From positions 1,550,001 through 1,614,000 of the forward strand of contig NZ_CP022098.1 of assembly GCF_002305875.1 (NCBI RefSeq): a stretch of 64,000 bases of DNA, written 5' to 3'. The notes below the pieces were generated by a model. It ran no database searches, was not told the DNA's origin, and was given only the letters and a program-made list of their open reading frames with translations. Each line of letters begins with the position of its first letter. Positions within the stretch are counted from its first letter, which is position 1. Source of the DNA: Cystobacter fuscus. Lineage in GTDB: Bacteria; Myxococcota; Myxococcia; Myxococcales; Myxococcaceae. The position numbers were made by a program, and so were the translations under genes. Of the stretch, positions 25,153 to 34,357 are shown in pieces.

Positions 25153-25935
25153 TCAAGCCGCCTGGCGGGCGCGCTCCAGGAGGAAGTTCACGAGGGCGGG
25201 CCAGGACTCGCGCAGCTTGTCGGTCGAGGCCTCGCCGAACACGGTGATGGGGTCCACGTAGCGGCGCTCGCCGGAGAGTTGCTCCACGCTCCAGGAGAGG
25301 AGGGCGTCGCGCAGCCCGCGCAGGGGGCCGCCGAGCACGTGGGTCGCGGGCCCTTCGAGCAGCGTGCGGGTCTGGGCCCAGTCCTCGCGCCGGCAGGTGA
25401 TGACGGCCTGGGTGACGACGACGAGGGGCTCCTCGGCATCCAGGGCCCTGGCCTCCGCGAGCCGCTTCTCCGCGACGCCCAGGGCTCCCTGGAGCGCGGA
25501 GATCAGCGCGAGCCGCACGGGGATGTGCTTGCGGATGGAGGCGGGAAGCTCCTTGATGTCCTGGGCGGTGGTGAAGTCCCGCGCGGCCGCGTCCAGATGC
25601 CACAGCCCGAGATGGCACACGCCGACGTTGAAGGGGATGATGCCCTGTCCCTGGTTCTTGAGCAGGGGACGCGCGAGCTCGAACTTCTCGAGGGCGGCGG
25701 CGATGCGGCCGCGGGACAGGAGATCACTGCCCTCGGCGTTCAAGCGCCATCCCTTCTGGACCCGATTGCCGAGGAAGACGCCGACCACGACGGCACCTCC
25801 CACCACGAGGGCCACGGGAATCCAGCCCGACAGATCCGGGAGCGGCTCGCCGGGTTGTCTGAAGAAGGCGTAGAAGGCGACGTACAGCACGATGAGCAGC
25901 ACCCAGAGGGCGATGGTCCGCATCCAGCTTGGCAT
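25153..25935 (-). CDS. Membrane-anchored TPR-like protein
   Basis: A 260-residue protein with two N-terminal transmembrane segments (about residues 7-26 and 38-58) and then a helical cytoplasmic region: SDLLSRGRIAAALEKFELARPLLKNQGQG, NVGVCHLGLWHLDAAARDF and GALGVAEKRLAEARAL have the alternating helix pattern of TPR repeats. No catalytic motif is visible. Function unknown; such proteins usually serve as scaffolds. It lies 126 bases upstream of the sugar dehydrogenase on the same strand, and its start is about 77 bases from a divergent lipoprotein gene. Confidence 0.65.
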   Translation of the reverse strand: MPSWMRTIALWVLLIVLYVAFYAFFRQPGEPLPDLSGWIPVALVVGGAVVVGVFLGNRVQKGWRLNAEGSDLLSRGRIAAALEKFELARPLLKNQGQGIIPFNVGVCHLGLWHLDAAARDFTTAQDIKELPASIRKHIPVRLALISALQGALGVAEKRLAEARALDAEEPLVVVTQAVITCRREDWAQTRTLLEGPATHVLGGPLRGLRDALLSWSVEQLSGERRYVDPITVFGEASTDKLRESWPALVNFLLERARQAA

Positions 25936-26012
25936 CGGCCTTCCGTAGCATGAGGGGCGCGGGGAGGTGGATTTGACGTGCGCGCCCCGGGGGCGAATAC
26001 GATGCGCGCCTC

Positions 26013-26729
26013 ATGAGATTCCACGGGGTGGCCCTGATGGGCCTGCTGTTGCTGGGCAGTGGCTGCATGGAACAGGTGCGCGCGAGCAGCCGCTCCAAGC
26101 TGACGGAGAAGCAATCCAAGGTCGTTCTCACGGGGACCGCGGACGATGCGGCGCGCCGGCTCACGGAGCTGTTCTCGCGGCGGAAGTTCCTGCTGGCGGA
26201 TCGCCAGGTGCGCAAGGACGGAGCGTCCCTCTACCTCTTCAAGGGCCAGCGCTCGGAGCTCACGAGCGTGTCGAGCTTTGGGTACGGTGTGTCCGGTGAC
26301 ACGTACACGGTGGGGTCCGCGTTCTACGCCCGGCTGACGCCCCAGACGGACGGCACCACGCAGGTGGAGCTGTTCGGCAAACCCACGCTCGATGGTCACG
26401 TGGTGTGTGGCGAGCAGGATCCGGCCTGGGTGCCGCGCTGCGAGGAGGAGGTCCTCGCCGGTGGCACGTGGAATGGCCTCGATCTGATGACGGGCCGCGA
26501 GGAGGCGGAGACCCTTCGCGGCATGTTGGTGGAGATGGAACTGGAGAACTCCGGTGGGCCCGGCTCCCGGGTGTTCACTGCCGGGTCCGACGAGCCGGCG
26601 AAGCCCTCCTGTGTCGCCTCGGAACTGCCCGAGTGGCGGACGAGCAATGCCGTCGAGAAGAAGCGGCTGCTCGAGAAGTGCCGCGCGCCGGACTCGGAGG
26701 AGGGCCCCCGGGCGGTGGAGTCCCTGTAG
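26013..26729 (+). CDS. Hypothetical lipoprotein
   Basis: A 238-residue protein with a standard lipoprotein signal (MRFHGVALMGLLLLGSGC, Cys18). The mature part begins with a predicted two-layer region (KVVLTGTADDAARRLTELFSRRKFLLADRQ) and ends in a charged, less ordered tail. No known family is recognised. It is divergent from the TPR-like membrane protein and convergent with the hypothetical gene at 26755, from which 25 bases separate the stops. Confidence 0.7.
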   Translation: MRFHGVALMGLLLLGSGCMEQVRASSRSKLTEKQSKVVLTGTADDAARRLTELFSRRKFLLADRQVRKDGASLYLFKGQRSELTSVSSFGYGVSGDTYTVGSAFYARLTPQTDGTTQVELFGKPTLDGHVVCGEQDPAWVPRCEEEVLAGGTWNGLDLMTGREEAETLRGMLVEMELENSGGPGSRVFTAGSDEPAKPSCVASELPEWRTSNAVEKKRLLEKCRAPDSEEGPRAVESL

Positions 26730-26754
26730 CTCCGAGCCATTCCCGGGCCCGCGC

Positions 26755-28014
26755 CTACCGTGTGCTGGCCTCTGGGGCGCGGAAGCCGTGCATGTGCGCC
26801 ACCTCGTCGCGAAGGGCGGCTTCGAACATCGCCTTTTGCAGGGAAGGCAGGGGCCAGTGGGTGTACTCCGCGCTCTGCAAGGCGGAGTAGGTGGCGTATT
26901 CCTCGGTCCTCCACTCGGTGATCCGCCGCAGGCGCTCCTCGTCCCCCATCCCGGTGGCGGCCTTCTTCATGAGCTGGAGCCCCAAGAGCCGCTCGACGAT
27001 GGAGGACTCGTCGGAGAGGCGCGAGCCGATGCGCCACATGGCCTCGCCCAGACGCTGGCGCTCGGCGGGAGTGAGCGTGTCCCACGAGAGTTCGGCGCGT
27101 GACTGGAGCAGCCAGGGCGCGGGGCCGACCAGCGCGAGGACGGAGACCGTGTACGCATGGTTGTCCGCGGGGGACACTCCGATGGTCTCGAATTGGCGCA
27201 GGATGGATTGGTAGAGCGAGAGGAACTCGCTCTGGCGCCAATCGGGCAGTTGGGAGAGGTCTTCGAGTTCTTGAATCTCTCGGGCCGTGAGGGGTGTCTT
27301 GTCGCTGGTCCCCTCCAGCAGGAGCAGGGCGCGCAGCTGCATGGACTCCGGATGCTCGGCGGAGAGCGTGGCGAGGCGGGTACGCAGGGCGGCTCGGAGC
27401 TGAGCGCGCAGCGGAGCAGGCAGACGGTCGCTCTTGATGTCCTCGGCGATGGGGTTGAGCAGCTCGGGAGTGGTGAGCCCGGGAAGGTAGGCGATGAGGG
27501 CCCGGGCCTGCTCGGCATCAACGGTGTGCATGGAGAGAGCGAGCAGGAAGCGCTGCTCGGCCGAGAGTTCCTGCTTCCAGACCTTCTCGAGGCTGGAAGT
27601 CGCGGTGAACGGATGCGGCTCCTGCTGCTTCTCCGGCAGGAGGAAAGAGTCCCTGAAATCGGGCCGGCCGATGCCATTCCAGGCCTGGAGGTAGGCCTCA
27701 CGCCAGCCCAGGGAAGGCCGGGTGCGTCGGAGCGCGAGGAGAGACTCCAGCAGGCGCGGCTCGGGACTCTCGGGAAGAGTCTGGCGCAAGGTGAGGATGT
27801 GGCCCGCCGCGCCGTCCAGCTCTCCGGCCTCGAGGGCCTCACAGGCGCGGGTGAGGAGCTCGGAGGGTGAGCGGGTCTGGGCGGAGACCCTGGCCAGAGC
27901 GGGGGCCGCCGCCGCTTCGAGGCACCAGGGCCCCAGTGTGAAGGCGAGCAGGGCCTGGGCCAACTGGCGTGCCTGGTGCCAGGAGCGGTTGCGGAACGAT
28001 TGGACGGGTGTCAT
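26755..28014 (-). CDS. Hypothetical exported helical protein
   Basis: A 419-residue protein; the start at 28014 (MTPVQSFRNR) gives an N-terminal signal-like segment (ALLAFTLGPWCLEAAAAPALA), whereas an upstream start at 28089 would overlap the preceding gene. The remainder is alpha-helical with TPR-like repeats (ACEALEAGELDGAAGHILTL, PESPEPRLLESLLALRR). No catalytic motif or family is recognised. It follows the small lipoprotein gene by 61 bases on the same strand, suggesting a two-gene unit. Confidence 0.65.
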   Translation of the reverse strand: MTPVQSFRNRSWHQARQLAQALLAFTLGPWCLEAAAAPALARVSAQTRSPSELLTRACEALEAGELDGAAGHILTLRQTLPESPEPRLLESLLALRRTRPSLGWREAYLQAWNGIGRPDFRDSFLLPEKQQEPHPFTATSSLEKVWKQELSAEQRFLLALSMHTVDAEQARALIAYLPGLTTPELLNPIAEDIKSDRLPAPLRAQLRAALRTRLATLSAEHPESMQLRALLLLEGTSDKTPLTAREIQELEDLSQLPDWRQSEFLSLYQSILRQFETIGVSPADNHAYTVSVLALVGPAPWLLQSRAELSWDTLTPAERQRLGEAMWRIGSRLSDESSIVERLLGLQLMKKAATGMGDEERLRRITEWRTEEYATYSALQSAEYTHWPLPSLQKAMFEAALRDEVAHMHGFRAPEASTR

Positions 28015-28075
28015 GGGCCCGAGCATAGCCGGGCCCGTGCTTCCGCGAACCCCGGCCTCCGGGACGGTCAACACT

Positions 28076-28561
28076 TCACCTCGCGACAATCGGTGCCTCC
28101 GCCTGGAACAGGACCTGGTCGCGCGGGATGCCGAGGGTGTCGAGCCTGGCCTGGGCGGACTCGAGGGCCTCCACCTCGACGAGGCCCACCCGGAGGTAGC
28201 CCGTCGTCTCGTCGAAATCGAGCGTCCCGACGCCCGGCACGCCCAGGACGTCCCGGGCGGCCTCCTTCATCTGCTCGGAGGCACTTCCGCGGGGGGCGCG
28301 CACCCGCACGGAGATGTGGGCGGCGTCCTCCTGGAAGATGTCTCGCAGCCGGGCCTCCGCGCTCTCGCGCTGCTCGGGGTCGAGCAGGGAGACGACCCAT
28401 GCACCGTCCTCGCGCGTGACGCCGCCGAAGGCGGGGACTTCCTTCGTCACGCGGATGAACTGCCGGGTGAGCGCGCTCTGCTCCTGCTCATTTCCAGGTC
28501 CGGGGGCGTTGCAGCCAAAGGAAAGAAGGACACACAGCAGCAGGGCGGCTCGATTCGACAT
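28076..28561 (-). CDS. Small hypothetical lipoprotein
   Basis: A 161-residue protein with a lipoprotein signal peptide (MSNRAALLLCVLLSFGC, Cys17). The mature part has two similar alpha/beta halves (about residues 47-95 and 96-150), each with an acidic sheet-helix pattern, resembling heavy-metal-associated or small periplasmic ferredoxin-like folds, but no metal-binding motif is present. Function unknown. It is followed on the same strand by the helical exported protein. Confidence 0.65.
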   Translation of the reverse strand: MSNRAALLLCVLLSFGCNAPGPGNEQEQSALTRQFIRVTKEVPAFGGVTREDGAWVVSLLDPEQRESAEARLRDIFQEDAAHISVRVRAPRGSASEQMKEAARDVLGVPGVGTLDFDETTGYLRVGLVEVEALESAQARLDTLGIPRDQVLFQAEAPIVAR

Positions 28562-28609
28562 GCGGGTTCCCCCAGGGCGTCAGGTGTTCAATCCCGCAGT
28601 ATAAAGGTC

Positions 28610-29482
28610 CTACGGGAAGCCGGGCGGGAAGGTGCTGGCATCGTTGGGATCGACGCCGGAGCTGATCAGCTCCTCCATCGTCTGGCTGTGGGCCTCGCAC
28701 AGGGGAGTGCCGGTCGATGAGCGGACGATGAGGGTCTTCCAGGCCAGCAGCGCGCCATCCGTCATCTTCCGGCTCTGGAGGGTGAAGTCCCCGAGCTGCA
28801 CCTGATCGACGATCTGGTCGGCCGTGTTGCGCGTGTCTCGCGCCCCGCGCGTGTTGTAGAGCGCCTGGGTGTCGAGGATGTCGTCGTTGAGCGAGTCCTC
28901 GAAGTAGAGCTGGGACGTGACGGACGCGGTGTCGCCGATGCGGATGATGAAGTGGATGTGGATCGCCCGGCCCGAGTACCAGCCTGGGAAGCAGGTATCG
29001 AAGTCCACCCGGCCGTCGGCGTCCGTCGTCTGCACGCCGCGGAACCACCGCCCGGCGCGGGCCTCGGCGTTGTCGGGATTGCAGAACGGGTGCTGGTCCT
29101 CGCCCGAGTAGACGCCCGCCGGTCCGGCATGCCAGATGTCGACGGTCGCGCCCGGGATGGGCTTGCAGGACTCATCCAACACGCGCAGCGCGAGGCGCAC
29201 GGGCAAGCCGTTCTGCCCCTCGCTGATGTCCTTGCGCACCAACGTGGCGCCGTAGCAGGGGCCCTGGATCTGCTCGCACGTGAGCTTGCACACCGTGCCC
29301 GAAGCGGAGGCGAACGGGTTGGGGTAGGAACTGGCGCCCGTCATCGCGGCGGTGCCCCCGGTCGCCCAGGCCGTCGTCCCCGGCGTCTCGCCACCGCAGG
29401 CGAGGAGCTGGCCGAGGGGGATGGCCATCATCGTCAAGCCGAGGCCCTCGAGGACCTGCCGGCGCGTCATGTTCTTGGTCAT
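28610..29482 (-). CDS. Intradiol ring-cleavage dioxygenase-fold lipoprotein
   Basis: A 290-residue protein from the ATG at 29482. It starts with TRRQVLEGLGLTMMAIPLGQLLAC, a twin-Arg-like then lipobox segment (Cys29), so it is exported. The fold region contains GPCY (Tyr77), LRVLDESCKPIPGATVDIWHA, GVQTTDADGRVDFDTCFPGWY (Tyr169) and AIHIHF (His175, His177): the two Tyr and two His are the Fe(III) ligands of intradiol dioxygenases. Classical members cleave catechols in the cytoplasm; exported ones of this type are frequent in myxobacteria and actinomycetes and their substrates are mostly unknown. Confidence 0.85.
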   Translation of the reverse strand: MTKNMTRRQVLEGLGLTMMAIPLGQLLACGGETPGTTAWATGGTAAMTGASSYPNPFASASGTVCKLTCEQIQGPCYGATLVRKDISEGQNGLPVRLALRVLDESCKPIPGATVDIWHAGPAGVYSGEDQHPFCNPDNAEARAGRWFRGVQTTDADGRVDFDTCFPGWYSGRAIHIHFIIRIGDTASVTSQLYFEDSLNDDILDTQALYNTRGARDTRNTADQIVDQVQLGDFTLQSRKMTDGALLAWKTLIVRSSTGTPLCEAHSQTMEELISSGVDPNDASTFPPGFP

Positions 29483-29580
29483 GTTCGAGGAAGTAGCCCG
29501 TTGCCCCAATGGGCCACTAGCCCTCGCACGAGCAACGCTGTGTTGCCAGTCGGGAACGCTCTCGCCCTGCCCGGGGCGCG

Positions 29581-30552
29581 TCAGCGTTTGTTCTGCATGA
29601 AGCGCCAGGCGGACTCCACGATGGTGTCGAGCTTCTGGTGCATGGGACGCCAGCCGAGCTCGCGCATGATGCGCGCCGAGCTGGCGATGAGCACCGCGGG
29701 ATCCCCGGGCCGCCGCGGCCCCTTGCGCACGGGAATGTCCCGTCCGGTGACGCGGCGGGCGCAGTCGATGACCTGCTTCACGCTGTAGCCCTCCCCGCCG
29801 CAGCCCAGGTTGTAGATGGAGCTCGCGTGCCCCTCCGCCAGCGCGTGCAGGGCGCGCACGTGCGCCTGCGCCAGGTCCACCACGTGGATGTAGTCGCGCA
29901 CGCAGGTGCCATCCGGGGTGGGGTAGTCGTCACCGAAGACGGTGACCTCGGGGATCAGCCCCACCGCCGCCTGGAGCACGAGCGGGATGAGGTGCGTCTC
30001 GGGCGAGTGGCGCTCGCCACAGCGCTCCGTGGCGCCTGCCGCGTTGAAGTAGCGCAGGCTCACGAAGCGCAGCCCATAGGCCCCGTCGTACCAGCGCAGG
30101 GCGCGCTCGAAGGCGAGCTTCGTCTCGCCGTAGGGGTTGGTGGGCTGGGTGGGATCGCTCTCCTCGATGGGCTGCTTGGCCGGCTCGCCGTAGACCGCGG
30201 CGGTGGAGGAGAAGACGAGGTACTTCACCTCCGCCTCGCGCATGGCGTCCAGCAGGCTGAGCCCTCCGAGGACGTTGTTGTGGTAGTACTTCGCCGGGGC
30301 CTTCACCGACTCGCCCACCAGCGAGTCGGCCGCCATGTGCACCACCGCCTCCACCTTGTGTTGGATGAGCGTGCCGCGCAGCAGCTCGGTGTCGAGCAGG
30401 TCGCCCTTCACGAAGCTGGCGCCCTCCACCACCGCCTCCCGGTGGCCCTTGTAGAGGCTGTCGTAGACGACGACCTCGTCACCCCCCCGCAGCAACTCCT
30501 CCGTCACCACGCTCCCGATGTAGCCGGCACCACCCGTCACCATGACTTTCAT
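29581..30552 (-). CDS. galE: UDP-glucose 4-epimerase
   Basis: A 323-residue extended SDR beginning MKVMVTGGAGYIGS. NAD-binding GxxGxxG, the catalytic Ser/Thr in FSSTAAVYGEP, YxxxK in NPYGETK and the GalE-typical RYFNAAGA, DYIHVVDLA and YNLG blocks are all present. It interconverts UDP-glucose and UDP-galactose, feeding exopolysaccharide and LPS synthesis. The start at 30552 gives the family length. It stands alone; the intradiol dioxygenase start is 98 bases downstream of its stop. Confidence 0.92.
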   Translation of the reverse strand: MKVMVTGGAGYIGSVVTEELLRGGDEVVVYDSLYKGHREAVVEGASFVKGDLLDTELLRGTLIQHKVEAVVHMAADSLVGESVKAPAKYYHNNVLGGLSLLDAMREAEVKYLVFSSTAAVYGEPAKQPIEESDPTQPTNPYGETKLAFERALRWYDGAYGLRFVSLRYFNAAGATERCGERHSPETHLIPLVLQAAVGLIPEVTVFGDDYPTPDGTCVRDYIHVVDLAQAHVRALHALAEGHASSIYNLGCGGEGYSVKQVIDCARRVTGRDIPVRKGPRRPGDPAVLIASSARIMRELGWRPMHQKLDTIVESAWRFMQNKR

Positions 30553-30891
30553 CGACTGTTCCTCCACGGACCGCGCGGGCCGCCCGGCCCCTTCCGGCCG
30601 GCCTTCGCGCGGGCTTGATTTCGTCGTCCACGGGAGAGCGCTCCAGGGCCTGGGGAAGAGGGGGCACGAGGTGGGCGCGCTCGCTCGCCAGGATACTGTA
30701 ACGCGGCCGGGGCGACGCCCACCCGGAGGATTCCAGGGGACGCACCTCCACCCGTCCCAGGGACGGTGGTCACGGTACACGTCGAGTCCTGGCTACTCAT
30801 GCGGCAAGAGTAGGCACCCCGGGTTGACGGGGAGTCACTGTGCTCCCGCCCGGTCGCGAGGCAACCCGGCGGAAGCGGGGCTGCCCCACGA
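30553..30891. other. Intergenic region upstream of galE
   Basis: This 339-base gap lies between the galE start and the stop of the tannase-like gene (both minus strand). It must contain the galE promoter. On the minus strand TTACAGTATCC near 30690-30700 has a -10-like core but no clear -35. No coding sequence or hairpin stands out. Confidence 0.35.
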
Positions 30892-32415
30892 CTAAGGCGC
30901 GGTGCAGGTGAAGCTCGCCGCGGAGGCGGGATCTCCCTCTCCTTTGTAGCGGGGATAGAGGGGGTACTTGCACAGGGGCCGGGCGAGGAGCGGTGCGCCG
31001 GTCTGGAGGTCCACCTTCGCCGCCACGAGGTTCGCGCTGGAGGGGGCGATGCCCTTCTCCACCCAGTTCTCCAGCGCGGGGAGCAGGTTGACGCTGTCCG
31101 CGCCGGCGCCGCCCATGCAGTGGTTGACGCCCGGGGCGGGGAAGTACTCGACGAAGGAGTCCGCCGCGGCCTGCCCGCCGGACGCCTGGATCACCCGCTG
31201 GTAGTAGGCGGCCGTGCCGTTCAGGGAGATGGCCGCGTCGGTGCCGCCGTGCCAGAGGATGAGCTTGCCGCCCCGGGCGCGGAACCGCTCGAGGTTGGCG
31301 CTGTTGGCGGACACCTGCGCGGAGACCTCGGAGATGCGCGGCTGCCACGCTTGGGGATCGAAGGCCAGGGGGTTGTAGTTCGGGTCCCGGGTGATGAAGT
31401 AGCGGACGATTTCACGTCCGAAGATGCCGCCGGCCGAGAGGGAGAGGTTGCCATCGCCCGTCATCCACGCGGTCCAGCCTCCGGGGTCCGCCTCACCGCC
31501 AGCGGGCCAGCCCTCGTTGATGACGGAGCTGTCGAGCCGGGTGGGGGAGTAGAGGGTGCGGGCCGAGGCGACCTGTTCCGCCGTCAGACAGGTGTCCTGG
31601 TCCGCGCCGGTGCATTGGAGGGTGCCGGGGTCGAACTGGCAGGCGGCCGGGTGGGAGATGATGCCGTCGGCGAGGCCGTCCTTGCCGTCACAGGCGTCGA
31701 GCACGGCCTTGCCCAGGGTGGCGAGCTTGGCGGTGGAGAGGTTGGCGCCGGGCTTCGACAGCTGCTGGAAGTTCTGGTTGAAGGCGATCATCAGCTCCAC
31801 GAAGTTGTAGGCGGGGGCGCGGGCGATGATGCCGTCGAAGTCGTCGGGCCAGCGCTGGGCCTGGATGAGGGCCTCGCGGCCACCGTTGGAGCAGCCCTCG
31901 AAGTAGGTCTTCTCGGAGTTCCTGCCGTAGCGCTCGCGGATGATGTCCTTGGCGAAGGGCAGCACCCGGTGGATGGAGCGGTCGGCGAAGTCCGCGAGCT
32001 TCTCGGGGTCCAGGGCGAAGGAGCCGTCGAAGACCTCGCCGGTGTGGCCGCCGTTGGAGGCGATGGCGGCGTAGCCCTGCGCCGTATAGACGTCCGTCGG
32101 GGCAATCACCCCGTCGAAGCCACCGCCCCCGGAGTAGAGGGTCTTCCCGTTCCAGTTCGTGGGCAGGCGCACCTCGAACTGGAGATCGGCGGGGAGTTTG
32201 CCGGTGACCTTGCAGTACTCGGGCAGGGTGCTGGAGGCGGCGACGAGCGTGGCCTCCGTGATGCTGGCGCCCTCGAAGGTCTTCTCGCCGAGGCGATCAC
32301 AGCGCTGCTGGGCTGTTTCCTCGGGGGAAGTGGGAGCATGGGTGCACCCTCCGAGCATCAGTGTCACCACCGCCATTGGCACCGCTGCCTGCTTCATCTT
32401 GACTCGTCCGCTCAT
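30892..32415 (-). CDS. Tannase/feruloyl esterase family lipoprotein
   Basis: A 507-residue protein starting at 32415 behind GGGAGA. The signal peptide ends at LMLGGC (Cys24). The nucleophile motif is GCSNGGREAL (Ser176, next to Cys175, which in this family is disulphide-bonded near the active site); a later Asp in LILWHGGTDAAIS and the His of GVNHCMGG complete the triad. Family members hydrolyse ester bonds of gallate or hydroxycinnamates in plant material; here it is presumably an outer-surface esterase of broad specificity. No neighbouring gene suggests a specific substrate. Confidence 0.85.
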   Translation of the reverse strand: MSGRVKMKQAAVPMAVVTLMLGGCTHAPTSPEETAQQRCDRLGEKTFEGASITEATLVAASSTLPEYCKVTGKLPADLQFEVRLPTNWNGKTLYSGGGGFDGVIAPTDVYTAQGYAAIASNGGHTGEVFDGSFALDPEKLADFADRSIHRVLPFAKDIIRERYGRNSEKTYFEGCSNGGREALIQAQRWPDDFDGIIARAPAYNFVELMIAFNQNFQQLSKPGANLSTAKLATLGKAVLDACDGKDGLADGIISHPAACQFDPGTLQCTGADQDTCLTAEQVASARTLYSPTRLDSSVINEGWPAGGEADPGGWTAWMTGDGNLSLSAGGIFGREIVRYFITRDPNYNPLAFDPQAWQPRISEVSAQVSANSANLERFRARGGKLILWHGGTDAAISLNGTAAYYQRVIQASGGQAAADSFVEYFPAPGVNHCMGGAGADSVNLLPALENWVEKGIAPSSANLVAAKVDLQTGAPLLARPLCKYPLYPRYKGEGDPASAASFTCTAP

Positions 32416-32717
32416 GCTGTCTCCCTGGGGTCGTCGTCCGCTCGAACAGAGCGCCACCGAGGCCCGAAATGGAAGCATTCATGGACAGGAGTGCGCTTTC
32501 CCGCCACTGATTTTTGAGTAGCGGATGCATGGGTATGCGCGGCTGCAATGCTGTCATGCACAAAAGAAGATTGCCCTGCGCTTGTTGACAGTGCGATCCA
32601 GACATCGTGCCAGGTGCGCCCACCCAGGCACAAGGCAGCAGGGGCGTGGGCTTGGGGGAGACGTCCATGCGCCCTCCGAGTTCCCCCAAGCTCTGGAGCA
32701 CCTGGGTCTACCTGTCT
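32416..32717. other. Intergenic region upstream of the tannase-like gene
   Basis: About 300 bases between the stop of the LysR gene and the start of the tannase-like gene, both on the minus strand. It should contain the promoter of the latter. A plus-strand TTGACA near 32586 has no matching -10 and points away. No gene or clear hairpin is seen. Confidence 0.3.
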
Positions 32718-33626
32718 CTACGCAAACAGCCCACGCAGGTGCCTCTCCAGGATGGGGATCATTTCCCTCACCTTGGGCGAAGAAAAGCGCTGAGGAGGGT
32801 AGACAAGGTGCACCGGCGCATACTCCGTGGCCCAATCCGGAAGTACCCGGACGAGCCTCTTCCTGGTGAAGTCTTCCTTGAGCAGGGGTTGGGGCACCAA
32901 GGCCAACCCCGCCCCGAGCCTCACGAGGCTCAGGATCCAGGAGAAGGACGTGGACGAGACCACGAAATCCGGCTTCAACCGGACGGCCTCTCCGCCCGCC
33001 GAGCGAAGGTGCCACAGCATGTCACCCTTGTTGCCCTCCTTGAGCACGAAGCCGATGCACGGATGCGCCACGAGGTCTCGCGGGTGCTGAATGGCCGAGG
33101 CGCCCTGGAGATAGCGGGAGCTCGCCACCACGACCGAGTTTCCCACCCCGAGGCGCTTGGAGCGCAGGCTGGAATCTTCCAGGTGCCCTCCCCGGATGGC
33201 GATATCGAATCCCTCGGTGATGAGGTCCACGTAGCGATTGCTTATATGGGTCTCCACCTTGACCTGAGGATACTTGTTCCGAAACTCGCTCACGGCGGCG
33301 GAGACCTCCAAGGACGGGCAATCCGCGGGCGCGCTGATCCTCAAGGTACCGGTGGGCTGCCGCCGGGTCGCCGTGGCTCCCTCGAAGGCACCCAGCAGGG
33401 TCTGGATCGCGACTTCGGATTCCTTGAAGAAGGCGGCGCCCTCGTCCGTCAGTTTCAACTTCCGGGTGGTTCGGGTCAGGAGACTCACCCCCAGGGTCCT
33501 TTCCAGGCCAACCACCCGGTCACTCACGGTGGAGACGGAGAGACCGAGGCTCCGAGCGGCCTTGCTGAAGCTTCCCGCCCTCACCACGTTCACGAAGATC
33601 AGCGCTGCATTCAAATCCGGATTCAT
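32718..33626 (-). CDS. LysR family transcriptional regulator
   Basis: A 302-residue regulator with an N-terminal winged helix (NAALIFVNVVRAGSFSKAARSLGLSVSTVSDRVVGLERTLG) and a periplasmic-binding-protein-like effector domain (from about residue 90: GTLRISAPADC). It is divergent from a nitroreductase gene over a 79-base gap with a TTTTC-N9-GAAAA inverted repeat, so it most likely controls that gene and itself. The effector is unknown; it belongs to the branch that includes many substrate-responsive regulators of aromatic or stress metabolism. Confidence 0.9.
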   Translation of the reverse strand: MNPDLNAALIFVNVVRAGSFSKAARSLGLSVSTVSDRVVGLERTLGVSLLTRTTRKLKLTDEGAAFFKESEVAIQTLLGAFEGATATRRQPTGTLRISAPADCPSLEVSAAVSEFRNKYPQVKVETHISNRYVDLITEGFDIAIRGGHLEDSSLRSKRLGVGNSVVVASSRYLQGASAIQHPRDLVAHPCIGFVLKEGNKGDMLWHLRSAGGEAVRLKPDFVVSSTSFSWILSLVRLGAGLALVPQPLLKEDFTRKRLVRVLPDWATEYAPVHLVYPPQRFSSPKVREMIPILERHLRGLFA

Positions 33627-33705
33627 TTTTCGCCTATCCGGAAAATATATTGAGATTCTTCGCCCTTCTCAAGGTAATCCGTCGGGCCAAGAATGGGGGT
33701 ATCCC
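33627..33705. promoter_or_regulatory. Divergent LysR/nitroreductase control region
   Basis: TTTTC (33627-33631) and GAAAA (33641-33645) form an inverted repeat of the T-N11-A type typical of LysR operators, immediately next to the LysR start codon. AATATATTG just beside it (33643-33651) is AT-rich and may be part of the plus-strand promoter. The region is the AT-richest short stretch in this part of the window. Confidence 0.5.
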
Positions 33706-34311
33706 ATGAGCGAGACCCCGATGACCAAGACCATTGCGAAGGAATCCATCCAGCAACTCTTTACCGAAGCCCGCACCCACCATTTCTGGCAGGACAAGCC
33801 CATCTCGGAGCAGACCCTGCGGGAGCTCTACGAGCTGATGAAATGGGGACCCACGTCGGTGAACTCCGCCCCAGCGAGGATCGTGTTCGTGCGGAGTGAG
33901 TCGGAGAAGGCCAGACTCTATCCCGCCTTGATGGGGTCCAACATCGAGCAGGTGAAATCGGCCCCCGTGACGGCAATCATCGCCTACAATGAGAAGTTCT
34001 ACGAAGATCTGCCCCGGCTCTTTCCGAGCTATGATGCGAGGCATTTCTTCACCAATGATCCCAAGTTCAGCTACGACACCGCCTTCCGCAACAGCTCCCT
34101 CCAGGGCGCCTACTTGATTTTCGCGGCCCGCGCCCTGGGCTTGGACGCCTGCCCCATGTCAGGCTTCGACAATGCGGAAGTGGACAGGGTCTTCTTCTCG
34201 GGCACGGCCCTCAAATCGAACTTCATCTGCACGCTCGGGTACGGTGACAGTTCGAAGCTCTACCCGCGGGGGCCGCGCCTGGCTTTCGAGGAAGTGTGCA
34301 CGATTGTTTGA
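33706..34311 (+). CDS. Nitroreductase family protein (malonic semialdehyde reductase RutE-like)
   Basis: A 201-residue flavoprotein, the normal length for the RutE/HadB branch. Conserved phrases are ELMKWGPTSVNSAPARIVFV, YDTAFRNSSLQGAYLIFAARALGLDACPMSGFD and FICTLGYGD. RutE reduces malonic semialdehyde to 3-hydroxypropionate in uracil degradation, and relatives reduce nitro or quinone compounds; no other rut gene is near, so the exact reaction is uncertain. The start at 33706 follows GGGGGT. It is probably under control of the divergent LysR regulator. Confidence 0.85.
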   Translation: MSETPMTKTIAKESIQQLFTEARTHHFWQDKPISEQTLRELYELMKWGPTSVNSAPARIVFVRSESEKARLYPALMGSNIEQVKSAPVTAIIAYNEKFYEDLPRLFPSYDARHFFTNDPKFSYDTAFRNSSLQGAYLIFAARALGLDACPMSGFDNAEVDRVFFSGTALKSNFICTLGYGDSSKLYPRGPRLAFEEVCTIV

Positions 34312-34357
34312 TCGCCCCCGTTCCATGGCGGTCATTAGGAAAACAAGGAGGACAGTG

